The translations under genes were made by a program, and so were the position numbers. The notes under the pieces are model-generated. The model had not been told where the DNA came from. It worked only from the letters and a program-made list of their open reading frames with translations, and did not search any database. From positions 60,029 to 124,028 of the forward strand of contig ARYC01000785.1 of NCBI GenBank assembly GCA_000711775.1: DNA of 64,000 nucleotides, written 5' to 3'. This stretch comes from Oxytricha trifallax. Its lineage: Eukaryota; Ciliophora; Spirotrichea; Sporadotrichida; Oxytrichidae. This document shows, one piece after another, positions 49,054-59,999 of the stretch; the stretch's first letter is position 1, and each line of letters begins with the position of its first letter.

Positions 49054-52000
49054 ATGAAACAATCTCATCTTAATTTGTGCTCTAAAGCTAAAAATAATCA
49101 ATCGAAGCCTTCTCAGTAAAAGGATATTTAGAAAGCCAAGCTTAGCTTTGGAAATGCAGGGTAACTTGGAATAAAGAAAGTAGTGTAGGAGTAAGATATT
49201 TTATCTTCAGATGAGAAGTTGAACGATAACAAAATGGTTGTGACTTTATTTATATATAATTTATGACTGCTCAGTTAGAACCCACTCTAGCTATTCAAAA
49301 AATAGAAGAAGTTGCATATATTAAGCAAACACTTCCCAAGACTTCCTAAGAAGATGATGTTAAAGAAAACATTACTACGAACTCAAAAAAGAGAAGAGTA
49401 TGTACTGTTGATGAAGATGAGAAAGATATGGCTGTAGTTAATAGCTCAGCTATAAAGTAAAGGTTAAATGATGGTGCATTAGCTTCAGTCTCAGTAGTAC
49501 CACCTCCTCAGAAACTTAATAATTATCATAAAAGTCCAGCTTAAATTTAAAACAAAGCTTCACCTTAAGCTAAAAGCTAAGAAGAAGCAAAGCAAATCGA
49601 ACAAAACTTATTTTATATCAATGTATTTTATATTAATTTATTTCCCACCCAAGGATTTGAGCTGTCTGAGAGCCCCTTCATTATTATCTTACAATCCCAT
49701 CGAAGACGCTCCTTTTCACAAAGGTCAAGCAGTTCCTTTTGGCTTTATTACTAGGGCTTTAATTGAAATCGAAATTTGTAAAGGTAAAAATAGTAAAGAT
49801 GCTATAAAAGAAATTGTTGCAAATATATTCAGAAGTACTATGCTACTTTCTCCACATGAAAAAGCTGATCTACTTTATTTCTTCTATGTTAAATTAGGGC
49901 CAGACTATGATTCACCAGAAACTGGTATAGGCCTTGAACTGTTGTCAAATGCTGTGGCTTAAGCCTGTGGAAAATCTCTGAAAAAAATAAGAGAGTAATT
50001 CAAGTAAGATGGTGATTATGGTATTAATCAAAAATTTTTGAAAATTAAAAATTACTTTAATTAATCACTTAACGTAAAATATATTCAGTTTCTTATATTA
50101 TAACTAAAATGGAATAGTGTTTCAAGATTACAGAAATACCTCTCTAATTTAAAAACTAAATTCTTGTGAATTATCTAATAATAAGTATTTAAATTTCAAT
50201 TTTTCTAACTATTACTACCAATTTCACACAAGTGATTCATTTTATCTTATTATAATCTAATAATTTTTAAAAAATTTAAGAATAAGTGTTTAGAAACTGA
50301 TCAGCTTGTAATATACAAAATATATTATATGACTTTAGCCAGTTGAAGATGTACTTGCATAAATCACATTTTTTAAAATAAAGGCAGCTGTAATATTTCT
50401 TGTATTTTATTTTTTACCAATGCTTTCTATTTTATCAATATTGTGGTTGAGAAAGGCAAAGGAGTGCAAAAATCTCTTGGAACTTTCTTCAAAAAAGTAG
50501 AATGAAACAAAGAAAGCTCCTTTGGCATATAGAACTGTATATTAAGCGTTCCTCAAGATTGGTAGAACATCTGGAAATAATTCATAATGCGAGAAAGAGC
50601 AAATTATTTTTGAACTGTGACAAGATGCTACAATTTAAGGAGCTAAATATATTGTGAGATGTTTGCAAAAGAACTTAGAAACTGGGGCTACAGAGAAAAC
50701 TTTCATTTCTGCTTTAGCAAGAGCTATTTTACACTCCAAAAAACAGCAAGTGAAAAGTTCTTAGCTCTAAAAAGATTCTTAAAGAAGCATAATTAGCAGA
50801 AAAATGTGCTCAAACAGAAATGGTAATAGGAGAAGCAATTTGTGAGTTCCTTAAATATGGTTTGATTATTGAAACACTTCTTGAAGTTGGTGATGATATG
50901 GTTAAACTTAAGGAAAAATTACATATTACTTCTGGTATTCCTGTTAAACCTATGCTTGCTAAGCCAAGTATAAGAGATGTCCTAGATAGATTTGAGCAGG
51001 TTAAATTTACTTGTATATACAAATATGATGGCTTCAGAGGTTAAATCTATTTCAATAGAAATGATCCCATTAATAAAGTAAAGATTTACTCCAGAAATTT
51101 GGAAGGTATGACAGGTCAATATCCTTATATTTTCGACTTTGTTACATAATCACCAAATGAAGGAGTTGATAATTACATATTGGACAGTGAATTAATTGCC
51201 TTCGATCATGTTAACAACAGAATCTTACCTTTCTAAACTCTCACACAGAGAAGCAGAAAAAATGTGACTGAAGAAGATTTGAAAATAAAAATTTGTACTT
51301 GTTTCTCTGATCTTATGTATCTCAACGGTCAATATTTGTTAAAGGAACCCTTTATTAAAAATAGAGAAATATTGCATTAAAATTTGCATGAAGTTCAGAA
51401 TAGTTTCATATTTGCCAAATTAAAGGATGCTGAAGCCATCGAAGCTATAGAGGAATTTCTTGCTGATTCAATCAAATACTCTTGCGAAGGACTTATGATT
51501 AAAACTTTAGGCACAAATGCTACTTATGAGCCATCAAAGAGATCACTTAACTGGTTGAAACTTAAGAAAGATAACATTGACACAGGTCTTGGCGATAGTT
51601 TAGATCTGGTACTTATAGGAGCTGATTTTGAGAAAGGAAAAAGTACAGGCATGTATGGTTCTTTCTTGTTAGCTTGTTATGATGAAAATCTGGAAGTACT
51701 CAAAAATTTAACCAAGATGGCAACTGGTTTCTCAGATGAAATGCTTTCTAAAATCTATGGAAAACTCAAGGATCTAGAAATCAACAAGCCTCCCTCTAAC
51801 CTTAATATATAGAAAAGAACGTCGATGTGTAGAAAATGCCAAAGTATGTTTGGGAAATTAATGCACAGATTTGTCAATCTCACTTTTTATTGTGCTTCAA
51901 TTGGATCAGTGGAACCAAATAGAGGTATTGCACTAAGATTCCCCAAATTTATCAGAGAAAGAGATGATAAGTAAGTTGAAGATGCAACATCATGTGAACA

Positions 52001-52109
52001 AATTCTTGAGTACTATAAAAGTCAACCATATCTTCTTAAAAACGATGATGACGATGAGTTTGACTTCTAAGTAATATTATAGAGTGAGAATTATTAAACT
52101 TTGTTATGA
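49054..52109 (+). CDS. LIG1: ATP-dependent DNA ligase I
   Basis: ATG 49054 with a basic, disordered N-terminus and an intron at about 49237-49274. Ligase DNA-binding domain: LYFFYVKLGPDYDSPETGIG, ELLSNAVAQACGKSLKKI, IGRTSGNNSQCEKEQIIFEL, AKYIVRCLQKNLETGATEK. Adenylation domain: PVKPMLAKPS, active-site lysine in YKYDGFRGQIYF (near 51023), LDSELIAFDHVNNRILPFQT, CEGLMIKTLG, WLKLKKDN. The OB-fold domain has LVLIGADFEKGKSTGMYGSF, then PNRGIALRFPKFIRERDD (motif VI). It seals nicks in replication and repair in the nucleus. An intron near 50030-50390, TGA at 50618-50620 and shifts near 49640 and 50765 interrupt it. Stop TGA 52107-52109. Confidence 0.92.
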
Positions 52110-52304
52110 TTATTCAACTTTGGTTAAACTTATTTTGGAAAATATAAATAATTCTGGGGAGATATTAAATTTATAATAGAATAAATTTCCAGTTTAATTT
52201 ATTAATTTGTTATAAAAGCTTTAATTTAAATTTAATTATATTCATTCATAGTGATTTTAATTAATTAGTTTTATTCGAATTAAATTAATTTAGTTCCGCA
52301 CTAT
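52110..52304. other. AT-rich spacer
   Basis: Short AT-rich run between the ligase stop and the first repeat; nothing recognised. Confidence 0.4.
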
Positions 52305-52450
52305 TGTAGAAATACATTTGATTTTGGAAAATTAATTATAATTAAATTAATAATAAATCAAAATCGTGGCAGTTAAAGTTGGCCAATTTAAATGATCTTG
52401 GGCTCATTCGATAGAGAAATCAAAATTAGCTGGACATTTTTATTGGCAGT
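52305..52450 (+). repeat. Single arm of family-B foldback
   Basis: TGTAGAAATACATTTGATTT tip, GGCAGTTAAAGTTGGCCA, CGATAGAGAAATCAAAATTA and ATTGGCAGTATTATT match the left arms of copies 1 and 2 in order. The partner arm is missing; at 52451 the sequence changes into the terminal repeat of the next element. Confidence 0.8.
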
Positions 52451-52762
52451 ATTATTGAAATACATTTGAAATGGGAAAATTCAAAAATAAAAAAAAATGT
52501 TTTTTAAAATTATATAAAAGAGTAAATTGAATTTGAATTTGAAAGTTGTTATAATTAAATCTAAATTTGAATTATTAAGAAATTATTATTAATATTTGGT
52601 AGCTTGTTGATTTGTGATGGAAGCCCTTATATATATATTTATATATTAGTACCCTTGTTAATAAATGACTAGCAACCAAATTTTAAAACTGAGTATTTAA
52701 GACATTTAATATTATTAATCAGACTTAAAAATTATTCATTCCAGCTGTTGCACTGAGACACC

Positions 52763-54997
52763 ATGGATAACACATAGCCCCACATGCAGGACCACTACGA
52801 GCCGCCTCTGACCTCGCCCTCGGTGCAGCTGTCGCCCTCCATGCTGCCGCCGGGCATGGACCTTGAGCTGGGCGAAGAGCCCTTGATGAGCTGGTGGGAG
52901 CTGGCCCCGAAGATTGCATGTCTACTTAAAAGCATCTCCCTCAAAGAGCACTCCATTCAGAGCTTCGTGTAGATCTTGAAGACCCTCTTCAACGCACACA
53001 CAGTCAATCACCACTGGGTCTACATTTCGAAGGAGATCGAGCGCCATGATGGGAAGCAGAGCCTTGAGCTAGCATTGAAGACGCCAAACGAGAAAGAAGG
53101 GGACCCCATAGGAGCCTTAGATCCTGCGCTTGGTGTTAAGAAGCAATCAGAGTCGTTAAAGGGCGTGCCCAAGGTCAGAGGTGGGGGCCCTATTTAATAC
53201 ACACGTTAAAACCAAATCAAACAGACTACGATTAACAAGCACATGTTCTCTTCACTCTAATTGGAATTGACGCAAACGAATCAATCGCCCTCAGTACTGT
53301 CCTTTGATGGATGTGCAGATCCATCTGAAGGAGTGTCATCATGGGGTGGTGACTTACCTTATAATAAGAGAGACATTAAGAGACCCCAAATACCTTGTTA
53401 TAAAGGTCCTCTCGATCAACTGCACTATCCCCACCATAACCTGGTCCCTCCTGATGTACTATACAAAGGGGTTTAAGCACTCAAATCATCTGCATGACTT
53501 ACATTTCGTTCACCCTTTAGAATTGCACTTAGGAAATAAGAGTTGATTTGCTTGAGGCTTGGCAGGTGCGCCACGCAGTCCTGCGTGAGAAAGAAATACA
53601 GATCCCGCTTGCTGCTGAGCTTGGTCTGCACTTCCAGGTAGTTCAGTTGCAATTACGACATCGCTTTCCCTAATAAGATTATCTACTAACTAAGAGATTC
53701 GTGAAAATTTGTCAGATTGACACAGGACTCTTGAACCTCACTAACAGTAAAATTATTTGTAATACTATACTTCTTATAGAAACAATGAGATTCCGCTGAG
53801 CGCTTGCAGACCCCTTTGGAGGAAGGAGCCCTCCCGGCAGAGGAAAAGCACTACATTTACAGGGCAAGGGCACTCCCCAAGGGGTTTTGGGGCAACAACA
53901 GGGCAGTTATATCAGAGACCTGGCTGTGCAAATATCGCGCATGGACATGCGCTGGCTCCCACAGGCGTACCTGCGGGCCTTAATAGCCGCCCTCAACCAC
54001 TTGGGCCTCGAGAATGTCTGATTTGACGATGGAATTTTTGAAATCTTCAAGTCATTTGGGGGGAACACAAAGGCCTTTTTCCAAATTCTGATGCTTGATT
54101 ATCTCGGCCCATGCGACAGATGTCTGAGTCGGAACTTCCACCGTTGTGAGATAAACCCAGGTGGTTCGAGTGGTGCCACTGACCGCCCGCCAGGCTCGAA
54201 TTTAACCCCCTTATCGACTGCAATACATTTTTCAAAAATAACCTTTTTGCAAATATCAAAAGTAAGTACCCCCATTCCCCAGATTTACTTGTCCCTTTTA
54301 GTGCAGAGTAGATGATGAGACTAACTCAGGGAGATCGAGGCAAAGGGTGTCCGCTACATCAAAGGGGAGAGGGCCCGCGAGGCAAAGCGATTGAAGGCGT
54401 CAGAGACACAGAGTCAATACGTGAGCGTGGAGGAGTCCGAGTAGATCGAGCAGTTGCTTCAGACCAAGGAGAAGCTCGACCTAATCTTCAAGTACATTCA
54501 GGAGCTTGAGACACATGAGGAGCTGCCCAGATACGAGAAACTGATGAAGGCTACCAGGGCACCCCCCAACCATCAAGAGGCGGTGATCATGGCCTGGCAC
54601 TGGCATATTGCGACACAGCCACGAGGAAACCTCCAGCACTTCAAGCAGGACCTCAAGGACGACTACAAGAGGATGAAGCCCAAGGCATGGAACCAGCTCA
54701 CCAAACATCAGAAGCTCCAGAAGAAGCAGGACATGCTGCAGATCATGATCGACACCTCCGAGGACCAGATAGGCGATCATCTCAAGGCCCTCTACACTGC
54801 CTGCCCGCTCCTACCCATCACCGTGCTCACCAGACTCATGAACGAAAGCACCAGTCGCGAGGTGCAGAAGCTCAAGTAGTGGCACACCGAGCACATCGCC
54901 CCCGTGGCCGCCAAGATCAGGAAGGGAAAGCAATCCCAGGAGTTCGTTGAATTTGTGGAGCCCCTAATCAAAGAGATTACCAGAGAGTTCAAAAAGT
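52763..54997 (+). CDS. GC-rich mosaic gene of unknown function inside the TIR element
   Basis: Starts MDNTQPHMQDHYEPP with G/C-ending codons, then ELAPKIACLLKSISLKEHSI and SFVQILKTLFNAHTVNHHW; after a shift, IHLKECHHGVVTYLIIRETL. A block at about 53535-53665 reads as protein on the opposite strand (LNYLEVQTKLSSKRDLYFFL, TQDCVAHLPSLKQINS). Plus blocks resume at about 53800: EEGALPAEEKHYIYRARALP, WLPQAYLRALIAALNHLGLE, GIFEIFKSFGGNTKAFFQI, and the last (54330-54997) is helical: KLDLIFKYIQELETHEELP, QMAWHWHI-like and QDMLQIMIDTSEDQIGDHL, ending ITREFKK-TGA. AT-rich spacers lie between. It has only a faint resemblance to negative elongation factor B in two short stretches, far too weak to name. 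Confidence 0.5.
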
Positions 54998-55080
54998 GAA
55001 GATTTAGTATTTGAGTAATTTAATTAATTAAAGCATTTGGTTTGTATTTCATTTTCATTTCTCCATATTTTCACAATCTT

Positions 55081-55238
55081 TTATAACAGCCAGTAATTAG
55101 GAGTGTTCTTAATTCTAATTTGATTTATATTATTTTAACAGTAATCTATTTTTAATTTAAAATTATTAATTAAATCAATTAATTATATATAATTAGTGGT
55201 CTAGTGGTCTGCAGGGTCTTTTAGGAGACCATTCGTTA

Positions 55239-55297
<59 letters not shown>

Positions 55298-55541
55298 CAT
55301 TTAAATATAATTACGAAAACCTACTCTGCCAATCTGAAATTCCTACTTAGAGTGGCGAGGAGGCATTCCCTTTGACCGCGTCATTGGTGGCACGCTTTCT
55401 CAATGCAAGATTCTTAGCCGGTGAAAAGGAGAAGAATGCGATTAACTTACAGCATCAGACCGTTGTCTGAGACAGCCGGGGAAATGTCTAGTAATTCATG
55501 GCAGTATTACCAGTCTACACATTCGTAATTATATTTAAATG

Positions 55542-55582
<41 letters not shown>

Positions 55583-55740
55583 TACAAAAGTGGTCTGCTT
55601 AAGAACCTGCCAGACCACCTGCCCACTAATTATATATAATTAATTGATTTAATTAATAATTTTAAATTAAAAATAGATTACTGTTAAAATAATATAAATC
55701 AAATTAGAATTAAGAACACTCCTAATTGTTGGCTGTTATA
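55081..55740. repeat. Nested foldback (family C) with TA microsatellites and GC-rich core
   Basis: Arms 55081-55217 and 55610-55740 are inverted copies (TATAACAGCCA, AATTAGGAGTGTTCTTAATT, ACTAATTATATATAATTAAT in opposite orientations), continued inward by (TA)n tracts at about 55240-55292 and 55546-55580 and by ATTTAAATATAATTACGAA. The loop (about 55318-55522) is a 205-bp near 50 percent GC segment with no recognised gene; the plus strand is free of TGA for about 155 bases. Confidence 0.8.
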
Positions 55741-55845
55741 TATAATTTTAAAAAACATTTTTTTTTATTTTTGAATTTTCCCATTTCAAATGTATTTCTA
55801 CAGTAGTTAATTCGTAAAGTTTTATTCTGAAAATCTATCAAGAAA

Positions 55846-58408
55846 ATGAGTCTAAATGGAGACACCTAGGTAAACTATATTTTCCAACCCCCTATATAAC
55901 CCACTTAAATCTCTCACCCTAAACTTTCTTTTGTAGGCATCAAACTAGTAAGCATTGAATAAATTAATCCAGATGAAGTTTATGAAAAAAGCATCTAAGC
56001 AATTTTGAATAGTCCGAGATCGCTCGAAGCATGCAGGTGCCAGGGATTTGATCCAGTAGATCTACATTGTATAACTGAAGATAGAATCAAAGAAATTATT
56101 GGACAGAGAGAACAAAAAAAGATCATCCCTAAGGTGCTTATTGAAATTAGAATGGCACATTAGGAAGAAAAGAGAAAGGAAAAGATCAAGCTTATCAAAT
56201 GTTTACATTTAAAACATAATAATAGTTTTTGAAATCAAAGAGGTAAGTGGAATGATAAAAATTCAATAAATATCGTTAATGCATTATGGATATGAAAGAT
56301 GCTGATAATGCAGAAATCTAAAAAAATGAGTAAATTATTCTCAAATCTCATATAAAATGTGGACACCCATGTTTAAATATAAAATATTTGATAATTCCAT
56401 TTGAATTGAATCAATTTTTTATATAATTATAGGGAAAAAATCTAATATAGATAAAGCCGAAAGAGGAAGCAAAATTCTTAGAAATTCAGCTTTTAACAGC
56501 TTAACCAAATCTTAAAGTCAATTTCAACTTAAATAATGCCTCATTATCTTATTATAATAAATCAGACTGTCAATATCTCATTAATTTTTTCATTATATTT
56601 GGAGGTTTTGGATAAAGGACACTATTAACAGATAGGAAGTTAGTAAGTACCAGCAGTTTTTACTAGCCTATGAGCGGTTCAACTATGGTATGTTTGTTAC
56701 AAAAAATAAAAATTCCATATTATTTTTACTTTTTGATAATATATCAACCATATTTCATTAAATTTGACACTAATTTTTAATTAGACGATGTCTCAAAGTG
56801 CAGGTTATATGTAATCAGCTACGTTAGAAAAAGAAAAGCGTGAATTGGAGAAAATAAAGTTTAGATAAAAGAAGGATCTTGAGCGGATGATGGATTACGA
56901 GATCAAATTAGAAAATATTCGCAAATAAATGAAGAAATAGCTAAACTTCAAAGAGAAAAGGATGAGCTTAGAAGGCTCGAAATTGCCAGGTAGTAAAAAG
57001 AGGCAGAGGAGAAGAAACGTCAAGATGAAGAGAAAACGAGACAGTAATAGGAATAGGAGACTATGAAACAAAAAAGGAGGGCTGAAGAAATTTAATAAGA
57101 GAGATATAGAAAAAGTGGAAAAGTATCGATAAATAGTGAATTAAAAGAAAAGAAGCGTTATTTTTAACCATATAGATTTTTTAAGTTTTTTTACTATGAA
57201 TTATAATGAAGGAAAATGAACGAAGAAAGAAATAGGAAGAATTTTAATATCAAACTGAGAAAATCATTGCAGAATAGTAAAAAGCAGTAGATCAAAGAAA
57301 AATTGAATTAGATAAAAGGGATTAGAAATGTAGAGAACATATTATTAAGAAATAAATGGAGCGTTAGAGAATTGCATCTTAAAATAGAGAGTAGACTGAA
57401 AAAAAGATAGAGCAAGCAAGATAAGCAACAGAAATAACTCTTTAATAACAGAAAAAACAAAATTGAAGATAGAAGTTTAAAAGTTGAGGAGAAGCGAAAA
57501 ACGTTTGAAAATGCTAGAGAAAGAGAGAGAATTGAGATATAAAAGAAGAACATTCATATCAAGTTGAGATATAGAAAGTAATAGAGCAAAACCAATCTTA
57601 AGAAGAACAGAGAAAACAGCGAATTCGAAAGCTATAAAGATTGGCTGAGGAGAGATAGGCAAAGCGTAGTTTAGAAAGGCAAAAAGAAATTGATAGTAAG
57701 AAGAAACTGTTTGAAGATAAGGAAAGACATTCAATTGAAGTAAGAAAATAGATAGAGGTGAGAGAATTTTCAAGAATAGATCACATTAAAAAGAAACACG
57801 AAGATAATGACATAATTTTGTCAAAGACTTAAAATGAGATGGATTGGTAGCTTATGCTTAAAAGAAAGATGGACTTGATTAAAAGAGAAGAAAAAATCGA
57901 AAATGTTACCAGAATAGCTAAAGCTCAAGATTATCAGAAACAAAAAGTTCTTGAGAAGATTGATTATGACAACTAAAAAAGCAATCACTTAAGAAGAGAA
58001 AAAGAGAAACTTCTTGAGACAAGATTTGCTGTTAGGAAAGAGGCAGATATGTAAAATAGCAAATTATGGATGCCTTTGAAAATATGAAAAGAAGGGAAGA
58101 ATTGATAATATATAACTTACAAAATTTGGCGCAGATTTACAAATCTCTTAGGAACCTGGTCATGAAAATGAGACTAATGAGTAAGATATTGAGGCAGTCT
58201 AACAAAGACAAAATAAAGAGCTTCGGTCTTAGAAGCTGAAAAGTCTGCAGAGAAGTCAAGAATTTAAAAAATCTAATATACTTAAGATAAAAATTAAAAA
58301 CATAAGTTGCAAAGAGAGCACGAATAGGCTATGACTATATCATCAGACAAAATAGCTAAACTTTAGCTAAGTCACTAACAAGAAATCAAAATAATAACTT
58401 CAGATTGA
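55846..58408 (+). CDS. K/E/R/Q-rich coiled-coil protein, ciliate axonemal type
   Basis: ATG 55846, 44 bp beyond the mobile element. N-terminal segment SPRSLEACRCQGFDPVDLH and EDRIKEIIGQREQKKIIPKV plus EEKRKEKIKLIK is a pattern common in ciliate cytoskeletal proteins. After introns near 55871-55936, 56230-56430 and 56688-56785 comes a long charged coiled coil: RELEKIKFRQKKDLERMMD, KDELRRLEIARQQKEAEEK, EEKTRQQQEQETMKQKRRAE and more, to about TGA 58406-58408. Probably structural. Several shifts of frame; only the overall nature is secure. Confidence 0.6.
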
Positions 58409-58555
58409 TTTAAAGTTATTATACATAGAAAAACACAAACAAGCAAGGTAATTTTAAGACTCAAACTTTGCTTTATATTATTTTATACGAATTTCACAAA
58501 TGCTAAATGATCTTTCTAAACAAAAAAACATAACTTTGTTAAGTTAGTAATATTT

Positions 58556-59779
58556 TCAGGATTTAAACTTTTCTAGTAATTTCTTAAACTTTTGTAAACT
58601 GTCAATAAAAGATGCTTGCGCAGCTTTTTGAACCATATAAAACCCCGTTAGTCAATTAAGAATGAAGATTGGGGATAAAGAGTAACAAAATGAAAATTAA
58701 ATTATGATTGGTTGAAATTAATTATAATTAGGCTAAAACAAATATACTCACCCTGATTGGTTTATTTTATAGAGACAATTATTCGAGCCAATGGTTTTAA
58801 TAATTAGCCAAAACTTTAATAATTTACGGCAACAATAAATTTTTCTTGATTTTATAATTCTTAATCCCCAATCTTCATTCTTAATTGACTAACGAGGTTT
58901 TATCTAGGAAATGAGCCTTTGAAATCGAACTATAAGAATATTATAAAATATAATGAATTTTTACCTCAGTTATATAAGACATTCTGCATTACTTTCCTTC
59001 TGATAATGGTTCAAATAAATATGACCCAGACTTCGTGTTAACTCTAAAGAATTTATCGCTATCCGGGAAATCTGGATGAGTGGTTGATTTAGCAGCTAAA
59101 TAAATGTCTCAGTTTGTCATTGGTATAGCTTAGAACAAGAGAAGAATGTCTCTATTTCCAAGTGGCCATTACTGCTTCAATTTTATGAGATAAATTTAAT
59201 TGTTAATTACATATTCTTTAACTTGCTTTAATGCCTCATAATTTTGACAATCCCACATCATTCTTATCTCTAGATATCTGATGAAGTCTAGCTCACGCAT
59301 TGGTGGGTAGTTAAAAGTAGTTTCGTTTCTGAATCCAACGAAATTTTGATGATTTTGTCTCACATATAATCGCATTTCAGTAGGTCTTTTCAAACACCCA
59401 ACTATCTGGCTTATGTAGCTCAATCAGTTCATTTAAATTAACTTTTCCCTGTCTTATGTATTATAAATTTATTGCTTTATGAATGATTTTATCACTTAAT
59501 TATTTTTAGAGTTGATGTTTAATTGGATAACTTACTTCTATCTTCTTTATTTTTCACACTTTTGATATCCAAATAGAAATCTTTAATTGGATCACCTGCT
59601 TATTCTACAACTTTTTCATCATCTGGGATGTTATCTTCTTCCTCTCCACATGATTAAAAACCATCTTATTCGTGGTCTAAAGCTACTTGATGCTCCTTTA
59701 TAAAATAATTTGAGAACAAATTTCTATAAATTTTACCCAAACTACTTCAGTTTTGCTTCAAATTATCTTGTGCTCTCAT
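58556..59779 (-). CDS. START-domain lipid-binding protein, split by a mobile element
   Basis: ATG 59779, acidic N-terminal region (SCGEEEDNIPDDEKVVEQ), then the START domain: LNELIELHKPDSWVFEKTY, DFIRYLEIRMMWDCQNYEA, QQWPLGNRDILLLFQAIP, DIYLAAKSTTHPDFPDSDKF, SGSYLFEPLSEGKQCRMSYI. An intron (about 58973-58939) joins YITE to FDFKGSFPR. There the frame meets a 261-bp element (58640-58900); on the far side MVQKAAQASFIDSLQKFKK continues the START C-terminal helix to TGA 58556. START domains carry sterols or phospholipids. A shift near 59375 and TGA near 59748 also occur. Confidence 0.85.
58640..58900. mobile_element. Mariner-like MITE (family D), 261 bp, TA-flanked, inside the START gene
   Basis: Terminal inverted repeats of about 36 bp: AAACCCCGTTAGTCAATTAA + GAATGAAGATTGGGGAT at the left and its inverse (CGAGGTTT end) at the right. 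TA lies on both sides (58638-58639 and 58901-58902). Removing the element plus one TA joins CCTAGATA to TATGG and keeps the START frame. This is how TA-bounded IESs and Tc1/mariner elements behave. Confidence 0.88.
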
Positions 59780-59999
59780 GAGTGAAATCTATCCATTCAA
59801 TATTAAGTTTAAGCTTTAATAAAAAATTCAAAAAATTTAAAACTTTTAAACAAATTATTTAAAAAATAAGTATTTTCTAATTCAGTTTATAAATTTATAA
59901 CTAAAAAGTTCATTTTTATTTTCAGTAAATGTTATTACAATTTAAAATTACCTTAACTTTTATTTTCTTGAGATTTAATAATGAAACGGATTTGTTAAG

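Larger units (their letters stand above)
52454..55802. mobile_element. 3.3-kb terminal-inverted-repeat element carrying a GC-rich gene
   Basis: The left end (from 52454) reads GAAATACATTTGAAATGGGA, AAATTCAAAAATAAAAAAAA, TGTTTTTTAAAATTATATA; the right end (55735-55802) is its inverted copy, giving repeats of about 65 bp. The outermost bases (TGTAGAAATACATTTGAA at the right tip) are shared with the family-B foldbacks, which suggests related transposition machinery. It contains a GC-rich mosaic gene (52763-54997) and a nested foldback (55081-55740). No transposase was recognised inside, so it could be a non-autonomous carrier, or an unknown type. Confidence 0.65.

Noticed and set aside
53560-53650. 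Homeodomain-like reading on the plus strand (EKEIQIPLAAELGLHFQVVQ)
   Set aside because: The opposite strand reads as a better protein with consistent G/C-ending codons; the homeodomain signature residues (WFQNRR) are absent.
54481-54780. Minus-strand hydrophobic frame (MIAYLVLGGVDHD...)
   Set aside because: It is the mirror of a GC-rich plus-strand coding block (KLDLIFKYIQELETHEELP); Leu/Val richness is typical of antisense to such codons.
55240-55292. (TA)n tract as an origin or centromere-like element
   Set aside because: It occurs symmetrically in both arms of a foldback, so it is explained as part of that repeat.
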